Shown here: positions 56,147 to 64,000 of the stretch, piece by piece
Layout: each line of letters opens with the position of its first letter
Numbering within the stretch: the first letter of the stretch is position 1
Assembly (NCBI RefSeq): GCF_021389935.1
Contig: NZ_CP089979.1
Coordinates: forward strand, 601,001 to 665,000
Length of the DNA: 64,000 bases
From: Fulvivirga ligni
GTDB taxonomy: Bacteria > Bacteroidota > Bacteroidia > Cytophagales > Cyclobacteriaceae
Reading direction: 5' to 3'
The notes under the pieces: generated by a model
Told to the model about the DNA's origin: nothing
The model's input: the letters and a program-made list of their open reading frames with translations, nothing else
Database searches by the model: none
Program-made: the position numbers and the translations under genes

Positions 56147-56803
56147 ATGAGATTTTTTATTGCTCTCTTGTTCGTTATCGCAAGCTTTTCCAGCGGTTTT
56201 GGTCAAACTAAATTCATGTTCGTTTTTCTTAACACCAATCCTTCCAAAGAAGAACTGCCTGAAGAGAAAGTTAAGAGCCTGCAGGCAAGCCACCTGGCCA
56301 ATATTAAGAAGCTGGCCGAAGAAGGAAAACTTTTGGTAGCCGGGCCTTTCGATAGTGGCGGAGGTATTTTCATAATGAACACCAGTTCTGTAGAGGAGGC
56401 CAGAGAGTGGATAAACACTGACCCAGCGATAAAGGCAAACAGATATAAAATTGAAATATTACCCTGGACTCCCAGAAGAGGTTCAGCTTGTCTGGCTAAG
56501 GCAGATGCAGAATTTCAGACCTATACCTTCATCAGGTTTAATTCTTACATCACCAAATTTAATGTACGAGATGCACCAGAACTCTTCAGACAACATGACG
56601 TATACTTACAGGAAATAGAAAAAACCGGCAACGTAATTTCGGAAGGAGTTTTTGACAACAGCGATGGCACCACTTTGATTATGGAAGGAGAAGTAGCTAA
56701 GGCCGTGATCATGAATGACCCTTCAGTAAAAAACGGAATTATAATACCGGAAATAAAAAAAATATGGGTAGCCAAAGGCTCTTTCTGTGAAAATAGTAAT
56801 TGA
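56147..56803 (+). CDS. Exported YCII-domain protein
   Basis: A 218-residue protein (ATG 56147; a TTG at 56093 would add 18 residues before a good signal peptide). After a signal peptide (MRFFIALLFVIASFSSGFGQ) it has a YCII-like alpha/beta-barrel domain (HLANIKKLAEEGKLLVAGPFDSGGGIFIMN, then AREWINTDPAIKANRYKIEILPW), followed by a second related repeat in the C-terminal half (LQEIEKTGNVISEGVFDNSDGTTLIM). YCII domains bind small molecules or act as lyases. It lies 7 bases before the alpha/beta hydrolase and probably shares its transcript. Confidence 0.8.
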   Translation: MRFFIALLFVIASFSSGFGQTKFMFVFLNTNPSKEELPEEKVKSLQASHLANIKKLAEEGKLLVAGPFDSGGGIFIMNTSSVEEAREWINTDPAIKANRYKIEILPWTPRRGSACLAKADAEFQTYTFIRFNSYITKFNVRDAPELFRQHDVYLQEIEKTGNVISEGVFDNSDGTTLIMEGEVAKAVIMNDPSVKNGIIIPEIKKIWVAKGSFCENSN

Positions 56804-56810
56804 TTAAAAA

Positions 56811-57857
56811 ATGAAATTCTTAAAGTGGTTAATAGGGATCTTTGCAGTTTTAATTCTCTTTTATTTTGTGGGTCCGAAGGTAAAGGAGCCTACCCTGAAC
56901 AAGGATCTGCCTGAGGTAAGTCGCTTTTTATATCAGCTGGAATCAGACATTGAAGACCATGAAAAGGCGGTAGATGGCATAAAGCCAGATAATGAAGCCC
57001 GCATAGTGTGGTATGATTCGGCTTATACAAAAACACCTTATAGCATTGTGTATTTACATGGCTTTTCCGCTAGCCAAATGGAAGGATTTCCCATGCACAG
57101 AGACCTGGCTAAAAGATACGGATGCAACCTCTACCTTTCCCGTTTACACTCTCATGGCTTGGATGTCAAGGAGCCTATGCTTGACCTTACTGTGGAAAAT
57201 CTGGTGAACTCGGCCAAACATGCCATAGCCATCGGTGAGCAGCTAGGCGATAAGGTGATCTTACTGAGCACCTCTACCGGAGGTACATTATCACTATATC
57301 TGGCGGGTGGCAATGACAAAATTGCTGGCCTAATTATGTATTCACCTAACATTGATATTTATGATCCGCTATCAGACATACTCAGCATGCACTGGGGTTT
57401 ACAAATAGCCAGAATTGTAGAAGGTGGCGACTATTATGAATGGGAACTCGATAAAGAAAGGCAGAAATACTGGCAAAACAGATATCGGGTAGAAGCGCTA
57501 CCGCAGCTACAGGAACTATTGGAAGTGACCATGACTGAAGAAACTTTCGAAAGCGTTACTCAACCTGTATTCCTGGGTTATTTCTATAAAAATGACACCG
57601 TTCAAGATAATACCGTTTCCGTTTCGGCCATGTTGGAAATGTATGATGAATTAGGAACTCCGGAAAACCTAAAACGAAAAGCAGCCTTTCCAGAAGCTGG
57701 CCACCACGTAATAGGCTCCACCTTAACCTCTAAAGATGTACCTACCGTAAGAAAAGAGACTTTTAAGTTTATGGAAGAAGTGCTCAAAATAAAACCTGCT
57801 CCTGCAAAGGTTGAAAATGTGACTGCTGATAGCACTGCTGCTACAACTCCGATTTAA
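56811..57857 (+). CDS. Alpha/beta hydrolase with N-terminal membrane anchor
   Basis: A 348-residue alpha/beta hydrolase. One N-terminal helix (FLKWLIGIFAVLILFYFVG) anchors it. IVYLHGFSASQMEG holds the oxyanion hole, LLSTSTGGTLSLYLAG the nucleophile elbow (Ser), and PEAGHHVIG the catalytic His. The substrate is probably a lipid or ester at the membrane. Its last 17 bases overlap the 3' end of the converging HTTM gene. Confidence 0.86.
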   Translation: MKFLKWLIGIFAVLILFYFVGPKVKEPTLNKDLPEVSRFLYQLESDIEDHEKAVDGIKPDNEARIVWYDSAYTKTPYSIVYLHGFSASQMEGFPMHRDLAKRYGCNLYLSRLHSHGLDVKEPMLDLTVENLVNSAKHAIAIGEQLGDKVILLSTSTGGTLSLYLAGGNDKIAGLIMYSPNIDIYDPLSDILSMHWGLQIARIVEGGDYYEWELDKERQKYWQNRYRVEALPQLQELLEVTMTEETFESVTQPVFLGYFYKNDTVQDNTVSVSAMLEMYDELGTPENLKRKAAFPEAGHHVIGSTLTSKDVPTVRKETFKFMEEVLKIKPAPAKVENVTADSTAATTPI

Positions 57858-59166
57858 AAGGCAGCAGCCATTCGGAATGGCCGAAACGGTGCCATTCCAC
57901 CTGAGCTAAATCTATTTCAGGATTATAGAGAGGATGGTATTCACCCTGATTGAGCTTCGCTTTGCCATGAGCAAAAATCTGAACATCAGGGTATCCTTTT
58001 TGAGCGTAGTCTTCTTTGAGTATTTGAACGAATTGCCAGCACATATCCGGATGGGTAGCTACTTTAGCAGATTGCTTTCTGGTGATGTATGCTATTGGGT
58101 AAACTTTCCATTCTTCTTTAGTCTTAGGATCTACCACAATAAAAAATACACTGCCAGATTTTACTCTCAGCATCATTCGCCAGGAAAGACGGTGCCCCTC
58201 CTCAGTCCAGTGAACCTCACCAGGAAAAAACCAATGCCTTAAAGGCAGCATAATTTGAAAAGCAAAATAGATTATGAATGCTCCACTTATAAATTGTTTA
58301 TATCTAGGGGAATAAGTGCTCTGAGTTGTGTCTTTGAATACAGGCTTTCTTTTAAGGAAAATGTGTTTAATAAGATCTGGGTCGAAGAAAAAGATGCTTA
58401 TGGCAATGCCCATGTACGGGAAAACGCCCACCTGAAAGATGGCTGAATTGAAGAGGTGGAAAAATACAGCTGCAATAAAGGCATACTTCCTGGTCTTTTT
58501 CCAGAGTAATCCTGGCCCTATAATTAGATCAAAAGCAACTCCTAAATAAGCCACCATGACCTGAAACCAGTGCTTGGCTAGTAGTGGCCCTACCAACCAA
58601 TAGTCACTTTTGGCTGCAAACCATATTTCTATAGGCTCACATCTTAGCCATCCGGGGTACATCTTTGCCAAAGAAGCAAACACATAAACCACCGTCATTT
58701 GATAGGCAAATAATGACAGGCACCATTGCGGACAGCTCAAGCTTTTTAAAGCCGGCTTTCTCTTTACATCCAGAGAGGCATAGCGATGCGCCGGCATAAG
58801 CACCATGAGAAAGCAAAGAACCATCATTAAATAATAGTGATTATTATAATTGGTCTTTTGCATCAGGTATACTCCTGCCCACATAATGGCATAAATGCTC
58901 ATGGAGGCGCGGTAGTATAGACCCAAAGTAATCATGACTCCTGCCGCTCCCATTATGGCGTAGTAATAATACATACCATCTCCCGGCAGCGGATGCAGCC
59001 ATGAAAAATCTATAAAAGGGAAGTTATATTGAGGATCAATGAAGGCTCTTCTTACCCACCCTGTCATTATAGCACCCCAGGCCTCAGCAGTGAGCAAAAG
59101 GCCAAAGATGATTCTAAATACTATTAAAGGGCTGTTATCTACAGGCCGGAAGAGCTTGTGGAGCAT
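57841..59166 (-). CDS. HTTM protein, vitamin K carboxylase-like
   Basis: A 441-residue membrane protein of the HTTM family (homologues of vitamin K-dependent gamma-glutamyl carboxylase). It has the family's N-terminal block FRPVDNSPLIVFRIIFGLLLTAEAWG, the sequence YNNHYYLMM, ASLAKMYPGWL (a Lys near the position of the carboxylase base) and at least six helices, with a soluble C-terminal part (about 330-441). Human GGCX uses such a domain to carboxylate Glu; whether this bacterial protein does so is unknown. It starts 12 bases after the barrel gene at 59179. Confidence 0.86.
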   Translation of the reverse strand: MLHKLFRPVDNSPLIVFRIIFGLLLTAEAWGAIMTGWVRRAFIDPQYNFPFIDFSWLHPLPGDGMYYYYAIMGAAGVMITLGLYYRASMSIYAIMWAGVYLMQKTNYNNHYYLMMVLCFLMVLMPAHRYASLDVKRKPALKSLSCPQWCLSLFAYQMTVVYVFASLAKMYPGWLRCEPIEIWFAAKSDYWLVGPLLAKHWFQVMVAYLGVAFDLIIGPGLLWKKTRKYAFIAAVFFHLFNSAIFQVGVFPYMGIAISIFFFDPDLIKHIFLKRKPVFKDTTQSTYSPRYKQFISGAFIIYFAFQIMLPLRHWFFPGEVHWTEEGHRLSWRMMLRVKSGSVFFIVVDPKTKEEWKVYPIAYITRKQSAKVATHPDMCWQFVQILKEDYAQKGYPDVQIFAHGKAKLNQGEYHPLYNPEIDLAQVEWHRFGHSEWLLPFKSEL

Positions 59167-59178
59167 CTGAAATGATTG

Positions 59179-59805
59179 TTAGAATTTAATACCCAGATCA
59201 ATCCCCACATAATCATTCTTCAACGTAAATTTTGGCACCCCTTCAGCACGTTCCGAAACCGCATTAATAAGACCACGATTGTAAGAAAGCCCTCCGAATA
59301 AGCTGGTGTTTAAACCTATTTTATAATCAAGCCCAAAGCCCACCTGAAGCGTGGAATTAAAGAGTTTGAAGTCTTCAATCAGTTGAATTTCTGAGTCACT
59401 TTTCTCTTTTACCTTAAACTCCATAGTAGTACCCACCTGAAAATAAATACGTTTATCAAGAGCTATTTCATTAGTATAAAGTTTCAAAGCCAATGGCACT
59501 TGTAAATATTGCAAGTTATGCTCCTCCTCATGCCTTTCGGGACCTGAGGTAACCTCAAACGTAGCTCTGTTACTCACCAGAAATAAACCTGTACTTATAT
59601 AATAATTTTCACTGAAAGCAATGTCTGCAAAAGGGCCGGCAGCAAACCTTAAAGCCGCACCATTACCATCAAAATTTACGTCATCAGCATCTGACGAAAC
59701 TCTGGATGTGGATATAGTAGGACTAAACTTTACGCCAAGCTCTACCTGGGCATAGCTACCTATTGAAATGAATAAAAATGATAGAAACAGCAGTTTTTTT
59801 CTCAT
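59179..59805 (-). CDS. Outer-membrane beta-barrel protein (porin-family-like)
   Basis: A 208-residue exported protein (ATG 59805; a GTG at 59811 would add two residues). The signal peptide is MRKKLLFLSFLFISIGSYAQ. The rest has the alternating strands of small OMP_b-brl barrels (ELGVKFSPTISTSRVSSDADDV, FAAGPFADIAFSENYYISTGLFLVS, KFTLKNDYVGIDLGIKF at the C-terminus, ending in an aromatic residue). Function is unknown. It lies 12 bases before the HTTM gene. Confidence 0.82.
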   Translation of the reverse strand: MRKKLLFLSFLFISIGSYAQVELGVKFSPTISTSRVSSDADDVNFDGNGAALRFAAGPFADIAFSENYYISTGLFLVSNRATFEVTSGPERHEEEHNLQYLQVPLALKLYTNEIALDKRIYFQVGTTMEFKVKEKSDSEIQLIEDFKLFNSTLQVGFGLDYKIGLNTSLFGGLSYNRGLINAVSERAEGVPKFTLKNDYVGIDLGIKF

Positions 59806-59883
59806 CTGCACATAATTTTTTGGTTACTTAGCAAGTTCTAAAACTTAGCTCAATTAACGTCCAAATAAACGAATAGTTTGATC

Positions 59884-60900
59884 ATGAAAAAAGGTTTTCC
59901 ACTTTTACTAATAAGCGGAGTTATAGCATTTTTTATTGTTTCGTGTAATGAAAAATATGATGAATGTGTGTTTCAGCCCGATGTGTCCGGTCAGGAAGTG
60001 AGTCTGGACTTTGAAAGACTAGATCATAAACTATTAGGCGCCAAGACCAAACCTGAGCTCAGAGAGTTTCTTAATGAATACCCGGTAATTAGAGAGTACT
60101 TCTTAAGAAGAACTCAATACCCAAATGATTCAGTAATGATGGACGCCTTGCTTATGCGTTTTCAAAATCCGCACATTGACTCCCTAAGTAAGGCCATTGA
60201 TGACGTATTTGGTGATTTAAGTGAATTGAAAAGTGAGCTGAATGGAGCTTTCACCAATTTAAGATATTACTACCCGGAGGCTAAGCTGCCTAAGGTTAAG
60301 TTCGTTGCTACTGGCTTAGACAGTGACCTGTTTATCTCAGACTCTCTTATCGTAATAGGTTTAGATTACTATTTGGGCGATGGTGCTAAATACAGACCTA
60401 TCGGATTATATGATTACATGCTGGAAAGATATCGTCCGAGCTATATTACTCCTTCTATTATGTTATTATATGGCATTTCTCCTAACTATAATAAAACCAA
60501 CATCACTGATAAAACCATGATGGCGGATATGGTTGGTTATGGCAAATCTTTCTATTTCGCTAAGCACATGATGCCCTGTACTCCTGACAGTGTTTTGATA
60601 TGGTACTCCCAGGAAGAAATGAAAGGTACTCGCGAAAATCAGGACATTGTATGGGCACATTTCCTTGAGAACCAGCTATTATATGAGACAGATCATTTGA
60701 TAAAGAAAAAATATATAGAAGAACGTCCTAAAACCTACGAAATTGGTGAAAAAGCACCTGGAAGAGTTGGTACATGGGTTGGCTGGGAAATAGTAAAGCA
60801 GTATATGGCCAGAAATGAAGAGGTCACTTTACCCGAGCTGATGGAGAACACCAATGCCAGAGAAATCTTCGACAAATCTCATTATAAACCTAAAAACTAA
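59884..60900 (+). CDS. gldB: Gliding motility lipoprotein GldB
   Basis: A 338-residue lipoprotein (ATG 59884; the TTG at 59878 adds two residues). Lipobox IVSC (Cys21). The sequence has the GldB signature order: FERLDHKLLG, YYLGDGAKYRP, TDKTMMADMVGYGKSFYFAKHMMP, then WAHFLENQLLYETD and PGRVGTWVGWEIVKQYM, ending KSHYKPKN. GldB is needed for gliding in Flavobacterium johnsoniae, so its presence supports a gliding Bacteroidota. Usually gldC is beside it, but here a different gene follows 25 bases later. Confidence 0.92.
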   Translation: MKKGFPLLLISGVIAFFIVSCNEKYDECVFQPDVSGQEVSLDFERLDHKLLGAKTKPELREFLNEYPVIREYFLRRTQYPNDSVMMDALLMRFQNPHIDSLSKAIDDVFGDLSELKSELNGAFTNLRYYYPEAKLPKVKFVATGLDSDLFISDSLIVIGLDYYLGDGAKYRPIGLYDYMLERYRPSYITPSIMLLYGISPNYNKTNITDKTMMADMVGYGKSFYFAKHMMPCTPDSVLIWYSQEEMKGTRENQDIVWAHFLENQLLYETDHLIKKKYIEERPKTYEIGEKAPGRVGTWVGWEIVKQYMARNEEVTLPELMENTNAREIFDKSHYKPKN

Positions 60901-60925
60901 AGCGACCGCTTAGAGTTATCTAACT

Positions 60926-61525
60926 ATGTTAAATTCAGTGGAGGTAAGATGGGTTTTTGAGGGTAAGCTACCTGAGGTTATGGAAACATGGGCAGATACT
61001 TTTCAGGCTAAACACCAGCCCGTAAGAACTGATTATTACTTCCATAAGCATGATCAAGGAACATTAGGCATTAAGTTGAGAGAGGGAAATATTCAAATAA
61101 AGCCTTTGATTAACACTCTTTCAAAATATTCTTTCGGTGCTCATGAAGGGCAGCTAGAACAATACACGAAATGGAGCTATGCCGTGGAAGACAACAAGGA
61201 ATGGTCATTCATGATACAGCATCCTGAAACGTGGGTGGAGATTACTAAGTCCAGAAAAATGACGAGGTTTACCCTGGAAGGAGGCTTTCCAGATAGAATA
61301 GAGATGGGCGTGAATGTGGAGGAAGGTTGTGAAATGGAATTATCTCATCTCTCCGTTAGAGATCAGGACTATTGGACCTTAGCTTTTGAAGCTTTTGGCA
61401 CTACTCCTGAAGAAAATTTACATAAAGTTTTAAGGCATATTTTTGAGACCAGTGAGCCGCCAGTAACGCTCTCTTTGGAAAATTCTTTTGGATATGCGCA
61501 ACTGATACACGATATTCAATCCTAA
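60926..61525 (+). CDS. CYTH-like protein, function unknown
   Basis: A 199-residue protein with an N-terminal pattern like CYTH (triphosphate-tunnel) proteins: VEVRWVFEG, TDYYFHKHDQGTLGIKLREGNIQIKP and MELSHLSV. The Lys/Arg-rich tunnel residues of a real CYTH site are only partly visible, so catalysis is uncertain. It lies 1 base before coaX, so it is in one operon with CoaX. Confidence 0.6.
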   Translation: MLNSVEVRWVFEGKLPEVMETWADTFQAKHQPVRTDYYFHKHDQGTLGIKLREGNIQIKPLINTLSKYSFGAHEGQLEQYTKWSYAVEDNKEWSFMIQHPETWVEITKSRKMTRFTLEGGFPDRIEMGVNVEEGCEMELSHLSVRDQDYWTLAFEAFGTTPEENLHKVLRHIFETSEPPVTLSLENSFGYAQLIHDIQS

Positions 61526-61526
61526 T

Positions 61527-62270
61527 ATGTTTTTAGCAGTAGACATCGGAAATACAAACGTGGTATTCGGACTTCATAATGGTGAAGAATGGACTACCGT
61601 ATGGCGACTAGGCACAAAAGATGAAGCACAAGAGATGCTGAGCCAGTCGTTAAATACTCATTTGGCAGGCATTACCATAGACCAGGTAGCCATAAGTAGT
61701 GTAGTACCCTTTTTCACTAAGGTTCTACAAAAGCAGCTGGCTGATAAGTTTAAGATTACTCCTTATATGATTGGAGAATCCAGCTACAGTGCCCTGCCTA
61801 TTGAAGTATTGCATCCTGATAAAATTGGTAGTGATTTGGTAGCAGATGCATTGGCTGGTTATACTAAGTTCAATGATGATTGCCTGGTGGTTGACTTCGG
61901 TACGGCTCTTACTTTCACCATTGTTGCCAATAAAAAGATCAAAGGGGTTAATATAGCTCCTGGTTTGAAAACCGCTATGAAAGCTTTAGCCACCAGCGCA
62001 GTAAAACTGAATGAAATTCCGTTAGAGCTCCCTGCTTCAGTAATAGGTACAGACACTACCAGCGCCATTCAATCTGGCATTTTATGGGGTTATGTAGGTC
62101 TGGTGGAAAAAATGATCGAAAGAATAGAGGATGAGTTAAAGACTGACATGAAAGTGATTGCTACGGGCGGTCTTTCTAAAGTTCTAGAACCTCTACAGGC
62201 TCAGTTTGACACCATTGATGGAAACTTAACATTAGAGGGAATTAGACTTATTTATGAAGCTAATCACTAA
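61527..62270 (+). CDS. coaX: Type III pantothenate kinase
   Basis: A 247-residue ASKHA-fold kinase that phosphorylates pantothenate, the first step of CoA biosynthesis; type III enzymes are not inhibited by CoA. Motifs are MFLAVDIGNTNVVFG (phosphate loop), KIGSDLVADALAGY, VVDFGTALTFTI and IAPGLKTAMKAL, with TGGLS at the end. It is one base after the CYTH-like gene. An inverted repeat spans its stop codon (62252-62284). Confidence 0.95.
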   Translation: MFLAVDIGNTNVVFGLHNGEEWTTVWRLGTKDEAQEMLSQSLNTHLAGITIDQVAISSVVPFFTKVLQKQLADKFKITPYMIGESSYSALPIEVLHPDKIGSDLVADALAGYTKFNDDCLVVDFGTALTFTIVANKKIKGVNIAPGLKTAMKALATSAVKLNEIPLELPASVIGTDTTSAIQSGILWGYVGLVEKMIERIEDELKTDMKVIATGGLSKVLEPLQAQFDTIDGNLTLEGIRLIYEANH

Positions 62271-62284
62271 AATTAGCTTCATAA
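62252..62284 (+). repeat. 13-bp perfect inverted repeat across the coaX stop
   Basis: TTATGAAGCTAAT (62252-62264) is the exact reverse complement of 62272-62284, around a 7-base loop that contains the TAA stop (62268-62270). The hairpin would be stable, but no T-run follows, so it may be a transcript stabiliser or a non-canonical terminator. Confidence 0.55.
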
Positions 62285-62332
62285 CCAAGCGCATCTGAAA
62301 CCTTTTGCTGGTTTTCTCTGTCTAATAAAGTA

Positions 62333-63298
62333 ATGTTTAAGCAGCTGAAAACCATCGGTCTATTAGTATCTGTAGCCCTTATTGTGGGCTTCATACTTTT
62401 CGCCATTAATCAGATTATAGCATTTCATGCTAATCTTACCACGGTAAATCCTACCTTGGCTTGGCTGGTTACGGGCTTTATCAGCATTACCTTGCTGCTG
62501 CTCATACTTATTCCGTTCGTGCTTATTCTTAGGCTACCCAAATCTGTGGCCTATCCTACTAACATGGAGGATGAAGAACGGTACCACACCATCTTAAAAG
62601 CACGCCTAAGAAAAAATCGCCTGATAAAGAAGTCCGGGATTGATATTGAAAAAGAAGATGGCCTAAAGACCGCTTTGGAATTATTGAATCAAGAAGCTCA
62701 ATCTGTTATTAAAGCAACCGCTAAAAGTGTTTTTCTTACCACCGCTATTTCTCAAAATGGCAAATTAGATGCGCTTACTGTATTTGTAACCCAAAGCCGG
62801 ATGATTTGGAGAGTAGCTCACATTTACTGGCAGCGCCCCTCCATCAAAGATATGATTACGCTTTATGGTAATGTGGGTGCCACTGCCCTCATCGCTTCTG
62901 AGCTTGATGAAATAGACATTACCCGACAGGTAGAACCTATCATTAACGCGGTTCTACGCAGCCCGGGAAGGTCAATACCAGTTATAGGTCATGCCGCCCA
63001 CATTATTACAGATAGTTTATTGGAAGGCTCCACCAATGCCTTCTTAACGTTAAGAGTTGGCATAGTGGCACAGAGATACTGCGGCTCATGGGATGTGGCT
63101 GATAGAAAGTCGATTAGAAGAAATTCTTTCGTAACGGCTTCTGTACTACTTAAATCTTTAGTGCTGGAATCATCAGGAAAAGTGATTACCAGTGTAATGA
63201 ATGCCATTAAAGATGCGGGCAAAAATACCTTTAAAACCAGCATGAAAGGTATGACTGGCATTTTCAAGAAAAAGCAGGAAATAGAGGTCAAAGAGTAA
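62333..63298 (+). CDS. DUF697/YcjF-like membrane protein
   Basis: A 321-residue protein with two N-terminal membrane helices (LLVSVALIVGFILFAINQII and LAWLVTGFISITLLLLILIPFVLIL), then a soluble DUF697-type domain (about 110-270: AKSVFLTTAISQNGKLDALTVFVTQSRMIWRVAHIY, then GNVGATALIASELDEIDITRQVEPII). The usual GTPase partner domain is not in this protein. DUF697 proteins are membrane-associated with unclear roles. The gene follows coaX with a 62-base gap. Confidence 0.78.
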   Translation: MFKQLKTIGLLVSVALIVGFILFAINQIIAFHANLTTVNPTLAWLVTGFISITLLLLILIPFVLILRLPKSVAYPTNMEDEERYHTILKARLRKNRLIKKSGIDIEKEDGLKTALELLNQEAQSVIKATAKSVFLTTAISQNGKLDALTVFVTQSRMIWRVAHIYWQRPSIKDMITLYGNVGATALIASELDEIDITRQVEPIINAVLRSPGRSIPVIGHAAHIITDSLLEGSTNAFLTLRVGIVAQRYCGSWDVADRKSIRRNSFVTASVLLKSLVLESSGKVITSVMNAIKDAGKNTFKTSMKGMTGIFKKKQEIEVKE

Positions 63299-63423
63299 TC
63301 TCTTCATCGGCCTCATCAACGGGCTGTCTGTTAATTCCCCCACTGATCGATATCGGGCTTCATTTATGAAACGGACTTCTAAATTAATTGGTTGATGTAG
63401 CAATTAATTGAACTTTTTCGACA

Positions 63424-63939
63424 GTGAAGCACTTTAAGATCTTTGTTTTTGTCCTGTTGGCTTTTAATATTTTTTCTTTACTTGCTCGTCCTTCTGGAAG
63501 CACTATAGCTCAGGAGAACAGTACACTTCAAGAGAGCACTGACAGCACGCTGCGAGTGTATTTTTATCTTGACGCCTCTGTAATGATGCCCAAGTCCAAA
63601 GAAACTTTGGAAAGGGTCATGAATTTCATGCTTGAAAATGAAGAAGCGGAAATTTATGTTCACGGCCACACCAATGGAAACCATACCGGACCAATTACAG
63701 TGATAGGTAGTGCCAATGATTTCTTCCATCTAGATGAGGTTCATAATAAAAGTATTTACGGTTCTGCCCGAAAGCTTTCAAAAATAAGAGCCCAGACCGT
63801 GAAGGAATATCTTACCACCCATGGAATAGACAATAAAAGAATTCACCCAATTGCCTGGGGTGGAGATAAGATGCTCTATACCAGTGATGGAGATAAACAA
63901 TGGCATAATGCCCGAGCCGAAATAGAACTTGTGCCCTAG
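63424..63939 (+). CDS. Exported OmpA family protein
   Basis: A 171-residue protein with GTG start and signal peptide to about residue 22 (VLLAFNIFSLLARPS). The OmpA-like domain (about 45-171) starts VYFYLDASVMMPKSKETLERVMNFM and has IYVHGHTNG, then SKIRAQTVKEYLTTHGIDNKRIHPIAWGG and NARAEIELV at the end. It likely binds peptidoglycan at the outer membrane. The 125-base gap upstream has no other features. Confidence 0.8.
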   Translation: MKHFKIFVFVLLAFNIFSLLARPSGSTIAQENSTLQESTDSTLRVYFYLDASVMMPKSKETLERVMNFMLENEEAEIYVHGHTNGNHTGPITVIGSANDFFHLDEVHNKSIYGSARKLSKIRAQTVKEYLTTHGIDNKRIHPIAWGGDKMLYTSDGDKQWHNARAEIELVP

Positions 63940-63945
63940 CTCCTG

Positions 63946-63960
63946 TGCCAAGAATTGGCA
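63946..63960 (+). terminator. Weak terminator-like hairpin after the last OmpA gene
   Basis: TGCCAA (63946-63951) pairs with TTGGCA (63955-63960) around a 3-base loop, 6 bases past the stop. The sequence after it is AT-rich without a T-run, so this is tentative. Confidence 0.35.
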
Positions 63961-64000
63961 TAATTGACATTATCCGGCTACCTTTGGGATTCTTAATAAA

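Overview
The window looks like chromosomal DNA of a gliding, aerobic Bacteroidota bacterium, most likely a Cytophagales member of the Fulvivirga/Marivirga kind. The order is well supported, the genus is a guess. The reasons are low G+C, a GldB gliding lipoprotein, Bacteroidota promoter elements of the TAnnTTTG type, few Shine-Dalgarno sites, many lipoproteins with a Cys lipobox, OmpA/PD40 proteins, and a PadR plus prefix-domain MacB-like permease pair. I saw no tRNA, rRNA, CRISPR array, insertion sequence or prophage.

Layout. 1-1.04 kb: a cut-off membrane protein and a small Cys/Pro-tailed protein of unknown function. 1.2-4.1 kb: an operon of OxyR, a Cys/Met-metabolism PLP enzyme and a fructosamine kinase. 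4.2-5.0 kb: a lipoprotein with a TonB C-terminal domain. 5.1-10.0 kb: the threonine operon thrABC, preceded by a leader that encodes an unannotated Thr/Ile-rich leader peptide. 10.0-17.5 kb (minus): an NTF2-like lipoprotein, an orphan ABC ATPase, acetyl-CoA synthetase, a DUF4421-like protein, a glycosyltransferase, endonuclease III, and an ECF sigma factor with an overlapping small partner. 17.8-30.1 kb (plus): an acidic small protein, UvrA, an M23 peptidase, glutamate dehydrogenase, a kinase-less beta-propeller membrane sensor, a lipoprotein, a TetR regulator, a class-V PLP enzyme and a PagL-like lipid A deacylase. 30.1-36.7 kb (minus): cell-envelope genes (two OmpA proteins, a patatin fused to an outer-membrane barrel, a second M23 peptidase). 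36.8-42.4 kb: an SDR epimerase, the permease/PadR pair, a lipoprotein-type inorganic pyrophosphatase and a propeller lipoprotein.

42.4-48.7 kb (minus): a run of TlpA, a peroxiredoxin-like protein, DinB, PBP4-type carboxypeptidase, GH3 hexosaminidase, HutG and HutF. The last four are packed with gaps of -1 to 5 bases. 48.73-49.30 kb is a 567-base AT-rich gene-free gap with two perfect abutting DnaA boxes and two near-matches, the best candidate here for a replication origin. 49.3-64 kb: a ClC channel with CBS domains, small enzymes, a glycosyltransferase broken by one base at a G6 tract, a second class-V PLP enzyme, a YCII-domain protein, a lipase-like hydrolase, a vitamin K carboxylase-like HTTM protein, GldB, a CYTH-like protein, CoaX, a DUF697 membrane protein and an OmpA protein.

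The most rewarding items for follow-up are the DnaA-box cluster, the thr leader peptide, an orphan minus-strand terminator hairpin in front of the PadR/permease genes, the G6 frameshift and the exported pyrophosphatase.
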